Origin: an uncultured Atopobiaceae bacterium
GTDB taxonomy: Bacteria; Actinomycetota; Coriobacteriia; Coriobacteriales; Atopobiaceae
Reading direction: 5' to 3'
Length of the DNA stretch: 7,603 nt
NCBI GenBank assembly: GCA_947581665.1
Contig: CANPVI010000073.1
Coordinates: 1-7,603, forward strand
The position numbers and the translations under genes were made by a program. Position 1 is the first letter of the stretch. The number at the start of each line of letters is the position of its first letter. The notes beneath the pieces were generated by a model, which had not been told where the DNA came from, did no database searches, and worked only from the letters and a program-made list of their open reading frames with translations. Shown here in pieces: positions 1-6,444 of this stretch.

Positions 1-38
1 GGGAAGGCGCGCGGGACACGGCGCCGGCCCCGGGGGGC

Positions 39-473
39 GTGCGTGTCGAGGAGGCGCGCGAGGGGGATCTCGAGGCCGTCGGCCGGCTCCTCCGCGAGCA
101 TTTCGACCCCGTGCTCGCGGAGCTTCCGGGTGACGCGGGGCTCGCGGCGAGTATCGCCTCGGGGCGCGTGCTCGTCGCGCGCGCGGATGACGGCGTCACC
201 GGGGTGCTCCACGAGGGCCTCGAAGGGCGCGTCGGGTGGATCCGCCAACTTGCGGTAGTCGAGGCGGCGCGCGGGTGCCATGTGGGCCGTTCGCTCGTGG
301 AAGCCCAGTTCAGCCGCTATGCCGCGGGGCTTCGGGAGTTTGCCCTCTGGGTGGATGTGGCCAACGAGCCGGCGCTTCGGCTCTATGCATCGACGGGCTA
401 CGATCTTTTGGGGCAGCGCGCGGACGAGTACCTGCCGAGCTCGGAGCTCCAGAGCCCGGAGCGCAGGTCCTGA
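39..473 (+). CDS. GNAT-family N-acetyltransferase, possibly 5'-truncated by the window edge
   Basis: This encodes about 144 residues with the layout of a single-domain GCN5-related N-acetyltransferase, which moves an acetyl group from acetyl-CoA to an amine. Residues 1-20 look like the usual first strand and helix (VRVEEAREGDLEAVGRLL). Residues 68-90 hold the acetyl-CoA-binding motif A (IRQLAVVEAARG, then CHVGRSLV, where families normally show RGxGxG/A). Residues 108-120 hold motif B (NEPALRLYASTGY). GTG at 39 is chosen because the family homology begins there. However, the G-run just upstream leaves almost no spacing for a ribosome site, and the frame stays open to the left edge, so the gene could begin earlier or be the end of a larger protein. 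The substrate cannot be read from sequence. A 94-base spacer separates it from the next gene, so co-transcription is uncertain. Confidence 0.8.
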   Translation: MRVEEAREGDLEAVGRLLREHFDPVLAELPGDAGLAASIASGRVLVARADDGVTGVLHEGLEGRVGWIRQLAVVEAARGCHVGRSLVEAQFSRYAAGLREFALWVDVANEPALRLYASTGYDLLGQRADEYLPSSELQSPERRS

Positions 474-501
474 GAACCATCAAAACTCCAGATGTTCTTC
501 T

Positions 502-519
502 TGTTTGACGAGGCAAACA
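502..519. repeat. Short perfect palindrome in the spacer before the SGNH-like gene
   Basis: TGTTTG at 502-507 is the exact reverse complement of CAAACA at 514-519, with a 6-base centre. It lies in an A/T-richer 94-base spacer, about 50 bases ahead of the chosen start of the next gene. A TTGACG (-35-like) at 505-510 overlaps it, but I found no good -10 at the right distance. It could be an operator, a weak hairpin after the acetyltransferase (no T-tract follows), or chance. Confidence 0.35.
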
Positions 520-552
520 TCCGTAAGCTTGCGCGAGTTGGATGTGCGCGAC

Positions 553-557
553 AGGAG
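553..557 (+). promoter_or_regulatory. Ribosome binding site deciding the SGNH-like gene start
   Basis: AGGAG stands 10 bases before GTG 568. No comparable site precedes the other in-frame candidates (TTG 529, TTG 538, GTG 544), and upstream in-frame sequence only re-reads the acetyltransferase gene in another frame. This sets the start at 568. Confidence 0.6.
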
Positions 558-567
558 TTGGACGAGC

Positions 568-2754
568 GTGGATTCGCCCTCGAATCATCAGTGGGAAGAC
601 GAGCATCAGCGCAGGTGGCGCTTCGACCTGCCTCGCATCGATCTCGATGAGGACGCCGTGGCGGACGCGCCTGCGGACGCCGGTGCGCCCGAGGATTCCC
701 CGGCCGAGGGCGAGGAGGTCTCGGAGCTCGAGAATCCCACGCTCTTCGAGTTTGAGGCCCTCCAGGCGGAGACCGAGCAAGCCGTGGAGCCAGAGGCGGT
801 CGGGGGCGCCCTCCACGCAGACGAGCCAAAGAACGCCGCAGAGGCACCCGAGGACCCCGAGGAGCTCAAGGGCGCCCACGTGAGGAAACCCCCTCGACCC
901 GCGCACGAGCGCAAGGTGCCCGAGCGCCCCGAGGCCGCCGAGGCCACTGAAGCCGACGCGCCTGAAGGCACATCGCCCTCGGAAGCGCCCGACGAGGCAG
1001 CGGAGGAAAAGCCCGAGGATGCGAAGCGCAAGAGGCGCGTGACCCCTCGGGTCGTCGCGCACCATGCGGGCGTCCTCACGAAGGTCGTCGCGTTCCTCAT
1101 CATCGGCGTGGCGATCCTCATCGGCATCTCCATCATCGCGACGCCGTACTGGTCGGAGAACCTCTACACCGACAAGATCCGCAGCCTCCAAGCGGAGCCC
1201 GAGAACACCATCGACGTGCTCGTCCTCGGCACGAGCTCGGTGGCGGAGGGCATCTCGCCCATGACCATGTACGAGGACTATGGCGTGAGCGCCTACAACG
1301 GCGGCATGTCGAAGCAGCCCATCATCACCTCCTACTGCATCGCCAAGGAGGTCTACCTGCGCAATCCGGAGAGCCTCGAGACGATCGTCTTCGATCCTTC
1401 CGGGCTGCGCACGGAGCCCGACGAGAACTACTACCGGATGATCATGGATGGGCTCAGCATCCCCGCGAAGTACGACGCCATCGGCGACATCGCGGAGGAC
1501 CCGCTCGATGCGCTCGGCTACCTCTTCCCGGTGTTCTCCTACCACGATCGCTGGGAGATGTACGGCGAGGACGACACGGCGCAGCTCTCCTACCCGCTGC
1601 ACCCCTTCATGCGAGGCTACTTCGCGTCTCAGAGCATCGGCATCAAGGACGGCTGGAACTATCGTCTCGCGGCGCATCGCTACAACGTGGACGAGGCCGC
1701 GGTGGGCACGCCGTTCGACGAGGACCAGTACGCCGCGTTCCTCAAGCTCGTTGAGTTCTGCGAGGAGAACGACCTCAACCTCGTGATCGCCAAGCTTCCC
1801 ACCTACGACTGGGCGAGCGGCGAGCACGTGGCGGTGGCGCGCGTGGCCGAGGAGCACAACCTGCCGTTCCTCGACTACAACTTCGACCCCTACGTCTCGG
1901 AGATCGAGTACAACCAGGCGCTCTTCACGCGCGACAACTACCACCTGAACGACGAGGGCGCACGGCGCGTGAGCTCGTCGATCGCGAAGTACCTCGTGGA
2001 AAACGGCCTCGCCGAGGATCGCCGCGGCGACGAGCGCTATGCCTTCCTCGACGACTATGCAAAAGACTTCAACGCGGTGACGAGCGACCTCACCGCGCTA
2101 CGTCAGAACGAGGATCCGGTGGAGTACCTCGCGCAGGCCACGGACCTTGCGAACACGCGCGACTGGACCATCTACGTGGGCGCCACGAACGAGGGCCTGC
2201 AGATGCTCACCGACGAGCAGCGCCAGCGCCTGAACGACATGGGCTACGCGTGGCTCGGCGCGCAGAACCCGATCCACCACTGGTACGGCGTGATCGAGGA
2301 CGGCAAGATCATCGAGGAGGAGGCCGAGATCGCGAGCGGCTACGAGCTCCAGACCTTCACCGATGAAGGACTGAAGATCCTCCCGAAGACGACCTACTTC
2401 CGCCTCGCGAAGGTGGATCGCGGCTCCGGCGCGGACGTGATGCAGGGCGAAACCGCGACGCTCATCCACACCACCAACTGGTACAAGGCCTGGCAGGGGA
2501 TCACCTACGTGATCTACGACAACGACTACGACATGGTGGTGGACGTGGGTCGCTACCGTGCGGACATGGGGCTCCATCGTTTCGAAACGCCGCAGGCGAT
2601 CCTCGACGGCTACCTCGCCGCGGGCACGCCCCCGTGGGAGATGCCGTACTTCTCCTGGCGCCTCTACGACTACGAGCGCGCGAACGAGATCGCCCGCCGC
2701 GGCGCGGAGGCGAAGGCCGCGCTCATGGATTCACCGCCGGAAGAAACGGCGTGA
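568..2754 (+). CDS. Membrane-anchored SGNH/GDSL hydrolase-like protein with C-terminal ILEI/FAM3-like domain
   Basis: The 728-residue product has four parts. Residues 1 to about 150 are Glu/Ala/Pro-rich and acidic, without obvious fold. A basic patch (KRKRR, 153-157) then precedes one hydrophobic helix (about 173-192). This orientation puts the N-terminus inside and the rest outside the cell. Residues 210-480 resemble SGNH hydrolases of the DltD/AlgX/DUF1574 kind: block I VLVLGTSS (probable nucleophile S223), block II-like YNGG (243-246), and a C-terminal DxxH (D456, H459 in DNYHLNDEG). Such proteins usually add or remove acyl groups on extracellular polysaccharide or teichoic acid. Residues 532-665 resemble the interleukin-like EMT inducer (ILEI/FAM3) domain: an opening WTIYVGATNEG, a middle YGVIEDGKII, and QGITYVIYDNDYDMVVDVGRY as the closing strands. 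No MBOAT partner is visible in this window. The SGNH assignment is fairly firm; the C-terminal one is inference from pattern, and the substrate is unknown. Confidence 0.82.
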   Translation: MDSPSNHQWEDEHQRRWRFDLPRIDLDEDAVADAPADAGAPEDSPAEGEEVSELENPTLFEFEALQAETEQAVEPEAVGGALHADEPKNAAEAPEDPEELKGAHVRKPPRPAHERKVPERPEAAEATEADAPEGTSPSEAPDEAAEEKPEDAKRKRRVTPRVVAHHAGVLTKVVAFLIIGVAILIGISIIATPYWSENLYTDKIRSLQAEPENTIDVLVLGTSSVAEGISPMTMYEDYGVSAYNGGMSKQPIITSYCIAKEVYLRNPESLETIVFDPSGLRTEPDENYYRMIMDGLSIPAKYDAIGDIAEDPLDALGYLFPVFSYHDRWEMYGEDDTAQLSYPLHPFMRGYFASQSIGIKDGWNYRLAAHRYNVDEAAVGTPFDEDQYAAFLKLVEFCEENDLNLVIAKLPTYDWASGEHVAVARVAEEHNLPFLDYNFDPYVSEIEYNQALFTRDNYHLNDEGARRVSSSIAKYLVENGLAEDRRGDERYAFLDDYAKDFNAVTSDLTALRQNEDPVEYLAQATDLANTRDWTIYVGATNEGLQMLTDEQRQRLNDMGYAWLGAQNPIHHWYGVIEDGKIIEEEAEIASGYELQTFTDEGLKILPKTTYFRLAKVDRGSGADVMQGETATLIHTTNWYKAWQGITYVIYDNDYDMVVDVGRYRADMGLHRFETPQAILDGYLAAGTPPWEMPYFSWRLYDYERANEIARRGAEAKAALMDSPPEETA

Positions 2755-2776
2755 CGTTTTCGCGCGCCTTCATGCC

Positions 2777-2786
2777 CTACACTCGT
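2777..2786 (+). promoter_or_regulatory. Candidate promoter (-10 TACACT) ahead of the dehydrogenase gene
   Basis: TACACT at 2778-2783 fits the TAnnnT -10 pattern. The surrounding decamer CTACACTCGT recurs exactly in front of the tRNA gene at 7444-7453. No convincing -35 was found: GTGACG at 2751-2756 is 21 bases away. The leader to ATG 2864 would be about 75 bases. Confidence 0.4.
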
Positions 2787-2863
2787 GAGTGAGAGATTGG
2801 AGCGATACGCCGCGCGCAGAAGAGCGCGACAAAGGCGGTCGCCTCGGGGCGATGAGGGGCCAT

Positions 2864-3793
2864 ATGAAGGTATACCTGCGCGAATACATCTATCCGCCGG
2901 CGCGTGAGAAGCTCGCCGAGCACGCGGAGATCGTCGATTCGCTCGAGCCGGCGGAGGAGATCGACGCGGTGATCATCCGCACGGACGAGGTGCCCCGCTC
3001 CTTCATCGAGCGCGCGAAGAACCTGAAGGTCATCGGCAAGCACGGCGTGGGCTGCAACACCATCGACCTCGAGGCCGCCAAGGAAGCCGGCGTGCCCGTG
3101 ATCAACACCCCCACGGCCAACATGAACGCCGTGGCCGAGCTCATCGTCGGCCTCATGCTCGACACCGCGCGCAACATCTCCTACGCCGACCGCGTCACAC
3201 GTGGCGAGGGCTTCTCGCGCATCGCTCCGCCCGAGATCGAGGGCGTGGAGCTCACCGGCAAGACCGTCGGCCTCGTGGGCATGGGCAACATCGCGCGCCG
3301 CGTGGGCGAGATCTTGAAGGGCGGCTTCGGCGTGAAGCTCGTGGGCTACGACACCTACATCCCGCGCGAGCAGGCCGAGGCCTGGGGCATCGAGCAGTAC
3401 GACGACCTCAAGGAGATGCTCGCCGTCGCCGACCTCGTGAACATCTCCGTGCCACTCACTCCCGAGACCAAGGGCATGATCGCCGCCGAGGAGCTCAAGT
3501 GCATGAAGCCGACGGCGATCCTCATCAACGCCGCGCGTGGCGGCATCGTCGACGAGGACGCGCTCTTCGACGCGCTCGAGGCGAAGACGATCCGCGCCGC
3601 CGCCTGCGACGCCTTCGTGGAGGAGCCGCCCAACGGCCAGAACAAGCTCATGGGCCTCGACAACTTCGTGGCGACGCCGCACATCGGCGCCGACAGCTCC
3701 GAATCGCTCGAGCGCATGGGCGAGCAGGTCGTGGACCAAGTGCTCGACGTCCTCGACGGCCACAAGCCCGCCCGCACCGTAAACGGCGTGTAG
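2864..3793 (+). CDS. D-2-hydroxyacid dehydrogenase (NAD-dependent, SerA/hydroxypyruvate-reductase type)
   Basis: This 309-residue protein is a complete member of the D-isomer-specific 2-hydroxyacid dehydrogenase family, which interconverts 2-oxoacids and D-2-hydroxyacids in the cytoplasm. Residues 1-100 and about 285-309 form the catalytic domain; 101-284 form the Rossmann domain. The nucleotide loop GMGNIA (139-144, GxGxxA) is followed by D163 in GYDTYIP, which favours NAD over NADP. The catalytic residues are in place: R225 (NAARGG), E254 (FVEEPP) and H273 (TPHIG). There is no C-terminal ACT or regulatory domain, unlike long 3-phosphoglycerate dehydrogenases. ATG 2864 is preferred: MKVYLREYIYPP is a typical family opening and GAGGGG at 2854-2859 can serve as ribosome site. 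In-frame ATG 2852 remains possible. The following RraA-like gene is 61 bases away and may work on a related 2-oxoacid. The exact substrate is not determinable. Confidence 0.93.
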   Translation: MKVYLREYIYPPAREKLAEHAEIVDSLEPAEEIDAVIIRTDEVPRSFIERAKNLKVIGKHGVGCNTIDLEAAKEAGVPVINTPTANMNAVAELIVGLMLDTARNISYADRVTRGEGFSRIAPPEIEGVELTGKTVGLVGMGNIARRVGEILKGGFGVKLVGYDTYIPREQAEAWGIEQYDDLKEMLAVADLVNISVPLTPETKGMIAAEELKCMKPTAILINAARGGIVDEDALFDALEAKTIRAAACDAFVEEPPNGQNKLMGLDNFVATPHIGADSSESLERMGEQVVDQVLDVLDGHKPARTVNGV

Positions 3794-3798
3794 GACAC

Positions 3799-3817
3799 GC
3801 ATACTCGCAGCTATAAG
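3799..3817 (+). promoter_or_regulatory. Candidate promoter ahead of the RraA-like gene
   Basis: TATAAG at 3812-3817 matches five of six positions of the TATAAT consensus, and GCATACT at 3799-3805 repeats a motif also seen at 5546-5552. Neither has a clear -35 box. The site sits in the 61-base gap after the dehydrogenase, so the RraA-like gene may have its own promoter as well as read-through. Confidence 0.35.
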
Positions 3818-3854
3818 GCGTAAGGGATCACCTCGGGAGAGAGAAAGGGACTAC

Positions 3855-4559
3855 ATGAAGAAGCAGACCGGCCTGACGATCGTCAAGGACTTCGCGCGTC
3901 CGGATGAGGCGCTCGTGAAGCAGTTCGAGGGTGTGGCCGTGGCCAACCTCGACGACGTGATGAACCGCATCTCGTCCGTGAACGAGCACCTGAACCCCGT
4001 GAACGAGAGCCCGCTTCTGGGCACGGCCTTCACGGTGAAGGTCCCCGCGGGCGACAACCTCATGTTCCACGTGGCGATGGACCTCGCCAAGCCGGGTGAC
4101 GTCATCGTCATCGACGCCGGCGGCGATACGCATCGCTCGATCTTCGGCGAGCTCATGGTCACCTACTGCCGCATGCGCGGCATCAAGGGCATCGTCGTGG
4201 ACGGCTCCGTGCGCGACGTCGACGCCATGCGCAAGCTCGAGGACTTCGCCATCTACGCGCGCGGCGTCACCCCTGACGGCCCCTACAAGAACGGCCCCGG
4301 CGAGGTGAACACGCCGGTCGTGGTGGGCGGCCAGGTGGTCTTCCCCGGCGACATCGTCCTCGGCGACGCCGATGGCGTCCTCTTCATCCGTCCCGAGGAG
4401 GCCCCCGAGCTCCTCGAGAAGGTGCACGTGATCGAGAACAACGAGAAGAAGATCCTCGAGATAATGGCGCGCGAGGGCACCTACATCCGCTCCTGGGTGC
4501 AGCCCAAGCTCGACACCTACGACATCGACTACATCGACTACGCCGACTACACGAAGTAG
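3855..4559 (+). CDS. RraA / HMG-CHA aldolase family protein
   Basis: This 234-residue protein belongs to the RraA-like family. Its members include class II pyruvate aldolases acting on 4-hydroxy-4-methyl-2-oxoglutarate or 4-carboxy-4-hydroxy-2-oxoadipate, oxaloacetate decarboxylases, and the E. coli RNase E regulator RraA. Older databases mislabel many as menaquinone methyltransferases. Key stretches are PGDVIVIDAGG (80-90), FGELM (97-101) and VVDGSVRD (114-121). R120-D121 are the substrate- and metal-binding pair of the aldolases. E. coli RraA has lost the aspartate, so an enzyme is more likely here than an RNase regulator. The acidic residue normally two places beyond the pair's successor is not exactly placed (VDAM). 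The last 15 residues are an unusual Asp/Tyr-rich tail. ATG 3855 follows AAAGGGA at 3844-3850. Its position behind a hydroxyacid dehydrogenase suggests linked 2-oxoacid chemistry (inference). Confidence 0.88.
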   Translation: MKKQTGLTIVKDFARPDEALVKQFEGVAVANLDDVMNRISSVNEHLNPVNESPLLGTAFTVKVPAGDNLMFHVAMDLAKPGDVIVIDAGGDTHRSIFGELMVTYCRMRGIKGIVVDGSVRDVDAMRKLEDFAIYARGVTPDGPYKNGPGEVNTPVVVGGQVVFPGDIVLGDADGVLFIRPEEAPELLEKVHVIENNEKKILEIMAREGTYIRSWVQPKLDTYDIDYIDYADYTK

Positions 4560-4610
4560 GCAAAACGCGCAGGTCAAGCGGGGCGTCCATGCGATGCGCT
4601 GAGGGTGCGT

Positions 4611-4626
4611 CGCGGGGCGCCCCGCG
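4611..4626. repeat. 16-base perfect palindrome between the RraA-like gene and mazG
   Basis: CGCGGGGC at 4611-4618 is directly followed by its reverse complement GCCCCGCG. It lies 29 bases ahead of the mazG start, in a 96-base spacer (4560-4655) that otherwise shows no clear feature. No T-tract follows, so it does not look like a normal intrinsic terminator. It could be an operator, a hairpin in the mazG leader, or a chance product of high GC. Confidence 0.4.
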
Positions 4627-4642
4627 TCTGGCGAGAGCGGTT

Positions 4643-4648
4643 GGGGGA
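4643..4648 (+). promoter_or_regulatory. Ribosome binding site deciding the mazG start
   Basis: GGGGGA lies 7 bases before ATG 4656. An in-frame ATG-like extension back to 4605 would cross the 4611-4626 palindrome and add residues with no family resemblance, so 4656 is preferred. Confidence 0.55.
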
Positions 4649-4655
4649 ATGCGGG

Positions 4656-5543
4656 ATGGTAGAGGCGAACGAGGGTTTCAGCCTGGAGGAGCTCGCGGCC
4701 GAGGTGGACGCGGGGACGCTCGCGCGCGACGGCGCACCGGGCGCGCACCCGGACTTCGACCGGCTCGTGCGCATCATCTGGCGTCTTCGCCAGCCGGATG
4801 GCTGCCCGTGGGACAAGGTGCAGACGCATGCCTCCATCCGCAAGAACATGATCGAGGAGGCCTACGAGGCCGCCGACGCCATCGACGAGCAGAGCGACTC
4901 GCACCTCGCGGAGGAGCTCGGCGACGTGCTCATGCAGGTGCTGCTCCACGCGCAGATGGGCGCCGACGAGGGCAGCTTCACCATCGATGACGTTATCCGC
5001 GCCCTGAACGAGAAGCTCCTGCGTCGCCATCCGCACGTGTTCGGCGAGCTATCCGCCGAGAACGCCACCGAGGCGCTCGCCTCGTGGGAGGCCGTGAAGG
5101 ATCGCGAACGCGAGGCAGCCGGTGCCAGGGAGGGCAAGGCGAAAGAGGGGCTCCTCGATTCCGTGCCGCACTCGTTTCCCGCGCTCATGCAGTGCCAGAA
5201 GATCTCGAAGCGCGCGGCGCGTGCCGGCTTCGACTGGCCGAGCGTGGAGGCCGTCTGGGAGAAGGTGGCGGAGGAGAAGGCCGAGCTCGATGCCGAGGAA
5301 CCGGGAAGCGAGGCATGGGAAGGCGAGTTCGGCGACCTGCTGTTTTCCCTCGTGAACGTGGCCCGCTGGGAGGGCGTGGACGCCGAGCGCGCACTCGAGC
5401 GCGCGAACGCGAAGTTCCGCCTGCGCTGGGCGCGCGTGGAGGCGGTGCTCGCGAAGGAGGGCCTCGAGCCGGCGGACGTGTCGACCGCTCGGCTGAACGA
5501 AATCTGGGATTCGGTGAAAGATCGCGAAGTCGAGCTGCGGTGA
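4656..5543 (+). CDS. mazG: MazG nucleoside triphosphate pyrophosphohydrolase
   Basis: This 295-residue cytoplasmic enzyme hydrolyses NTPs and dNTPs to NMP plus pyrophosphate, clearing non-canonical nucleotides; E. coli MazG also affects (p)ppGpp levels. Both tandem MazG domains are visible. The first (about 35-150) has the signature GCPWDK (49-54), metal-binding E67-E68-xx-E71 and E86-E87-xx-D90 (AEELGDVLMQ). The second (about 165-290) has E206-E207-xx-E210 and E224-xx-D227 (EGEFGDLLFSLVNVARW). The length is somewhat above the 263 residues of the E. coli protein because of a roughly 30-residue N-terminal lead and a short C-terminal tail. It starts a block with FtsB-like and Ppx/GppA genes, as in other Actinomycetota. 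Confidence 0.95.
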   Translation: MVEANEGFSLEELAAEVDAGTLARDGAPGAHPDFDRLVRIIWRLRQPDGCPWDKVQTHASIRKNMIEEAYEAADAIDEQSDSHLAEELGDVLMQVLLHAQMGADEGSFTIDDVIRALNEKLLRRHPHVFGELSAENATEALASWEAVKDREREAAGAREGKAKEGLLDSVPHSFPALMQCQKISKRAARAGFDWPSVEAVWEKVAEEKAELDAEEPGSEAWEGEFGDLLFSLVNVARWEGVDAERALERANAKFRLRWARVEAVLAKEGLEPADVSTARLNEIWDSVKDREVELR

Positions 5544-5552
5544 TGGCATACT
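5544..5552 (+). promoter_or_regulatory. Candidate extended -10 promoter ahead of the FtsB-like gene
   Basis: TGG-CATACT at 5544-5552 has a TGn step directly before a -10-like hexamer. The heptamer GCATACT also occurs at 3799-3805. No -35 is evident. It lies immediately after the mazG stop, 60 bases before ATG 5612, so the FtsB-like and Ppx genes may be transcribed separately from mazG. Confidence 0.35.
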
Positions 5553-5611
5553 AGCCACGGCGCAACGCGCACCACCCAAACACACCTGAAACGACCGCGC
5601 AGAGGCAGCCC

Positions 5612-6415
5612 ATGTCCACCAACTCCGCAACGGCTGTGAGTCTCACCCGGCAGGATGCTCGGGTGTTGGGTCGCGCGCTGCATCGCGAAGGCGCCTTCGA
5701 GTCGCGCTCCACGGTGAACGATCGCCTGATCGCCGAGGTGGAGCGCATGCGGAGCGCGGACTCCGCTGCGGTGGCGGAAGGCCCCGAGAAGCCTGCGCGC
5801 CCGAAGGCGTCGGGGTCGAGGCGATCGAAGCGCACCACCGCGAGGCCCAAGGCCACGCGCACGGCAACGGCGGCGAAGGCCACGCAAACCGCGAAGTCCT
5901 CGCGCGCTTCGAAGGCCACGACCTCTCGCCCGAGGAAGCAGAAGGCGGCGCCCACTCCGAACGTGACCGGCGTGCCCGCCATCCTCGACAGGGTCCTCGC
6001 CGCGTTCAATGGCGCCCTCGACTGGCTCTTCGGCCTTCACGGCCTTGCGAAGGGCGCCATGATCGCGCTTGCGAGCGCGGGCGTGCTCTTCCTCTTCTTC
6101 TACCAGCCCGCAGCCAACCTCTGGGCCGCGCATCGCGACCACGACCAGCTGCTCGCCGAGCAGCAGGCCCTCGCCGAGGTCTCCGACGAGCTCGAGGAAC
6201 GCATCGCCGAGCTTCGCACCGAAGAGGGCATCATGGACGAGGCGCGCATCCGCGGCTACGCCCCCGCCGGCGAGATTGCCGCTGACGCGAGCGAGCTCGT
6301 GGGCGAGGAGGACGTCGGTATCATTGCGGTGCTGGGCCAGGCGCCCGAGGAGACGGAGGATTCACCCCTCACGCAGGCGCTTGACGTGTTCTTCGGCTAC
6401 CAAAAGAGGGCGTGA
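5612..6415 (+). CDS. ftsB: FtsB/DivIC-like septum formation initiator with long basic N-terminal extension
   Basis: The 267-residue product is a single-pass cell-division protein of the FtsB/DivIC family, which joins FtsQ/DivIB and FtsL at the septum and helps switch on peptidoglycan synthesis. One hydrophobic helix (about 148-165, AMIALASAGVLFLFFY) is followed by a coiled coil (about 172-205, LLAEQQALAEVSDELEERI). The family ending EEGIMDEARIRGYAPAGE lies at 204-221. The N-terminal 147 residues should be cytoplasmic. They contain a small charged segment (1-50), then a Lys/Arg/Ala/Thr-rich stretch (60-112) that is probably disordered, far longer than in E. coli FtsB (about 103 residues in total). 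AGAGG at 5601-5605 sits 6 bases before ATG 5612. The stop overlaps a possible GTG of the next gene, and the preferred starts are 30 bases apart, so the two genes are probably co-transcribed. Confidence 0.9.
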   Translation: MSTNSATAVSLTRQDARVLGRALHREGAFESRSTVNDRLIAEVERMRSADSAAVAEGPEKPARPKASGSRRSKRTTARPKATRTATAAKATQTAKSSRASKATTSRPRKQKAAPTPNVTGVPAILDRVLAAFNGALDWLFGLHGLAKGAMIALASAGVLFLFFYQPAANLWAAHRDHDQLLAEQQALAEVSDELEERIAELRTEEGIMDEARIRGYAPAGEIAADASELVGEEDVGIIAVLGQAPEETEDSPLTQALDVFFGYQKRA

Positions 6416-6433
6416 GCGCGGGCCCTCTGGCTG

Positions 6434-6440
6434 AGGAGGG
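6434..6440 (+). promoter_or_regulatory. Ribosome binding site deciding the Ppx/GppA start
   Basis: AGGAGGG is a near-ideal Shine-Dalgarno sequence, 4 bases before ATG 6445 (6 if measured from the AGGAG core). It decides against GTG 6412, which overlaps the FtsB stop. Confidence 0.7.
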
Positions 6441-6444
6441 CCAC

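Noticed and set aside
280..567. Upstream extension of the SGNH-like frame into the acetyltransferase gene
   Set aside because: The residues are Arg/Ser-rich out-of-frame reading of the acetyltransferase; AGGAG before GTG 568 gives a better start.
310..1944. Long minus-strand open frame (544 codons) opposite the SGNH-like gene
   Set aside because: Its translation is Val/Leu/Arg/His-rich low complexity with no domain. It is the expected mirror of a GC-rich gene on the other strand.
2789..2863. Earlier GTG start for the dehydrogenase
   Set aside because: The extra residues have no family similarity and there is no ribosome site; it would also remove the promoter leader.
3855..4559. Naming this gene as RNase E inhibitor RraA or menaquinone methyltransferase
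   Set aside because: The retained R-D pair points to the aldolase/decarboxylase branch, and no SAM-binding motif is visible.
5789..5947. A separate histone-like basic protein in the Lys/Arg-rich stretch
   Set aside because: It is in frame with the membrane helix and coiled coil of the FtsB-like protein, with no start or ribosome site of its own.
3828..6142. Minus-strand open frames of about 400 codons opposite the RraA-like gene, mazG and ftsB
   Set aside because: Composition is that of antisense shadows in high-GC DNA, and the + strand genes have clear family motifs.
6412..6444. GTG 6412 start of Ppx/GppA overlapping the FtsB stop
   Set aside because: AGGAGGG before ATG 6445 and the family opening MARIEVIDIG support the later start.
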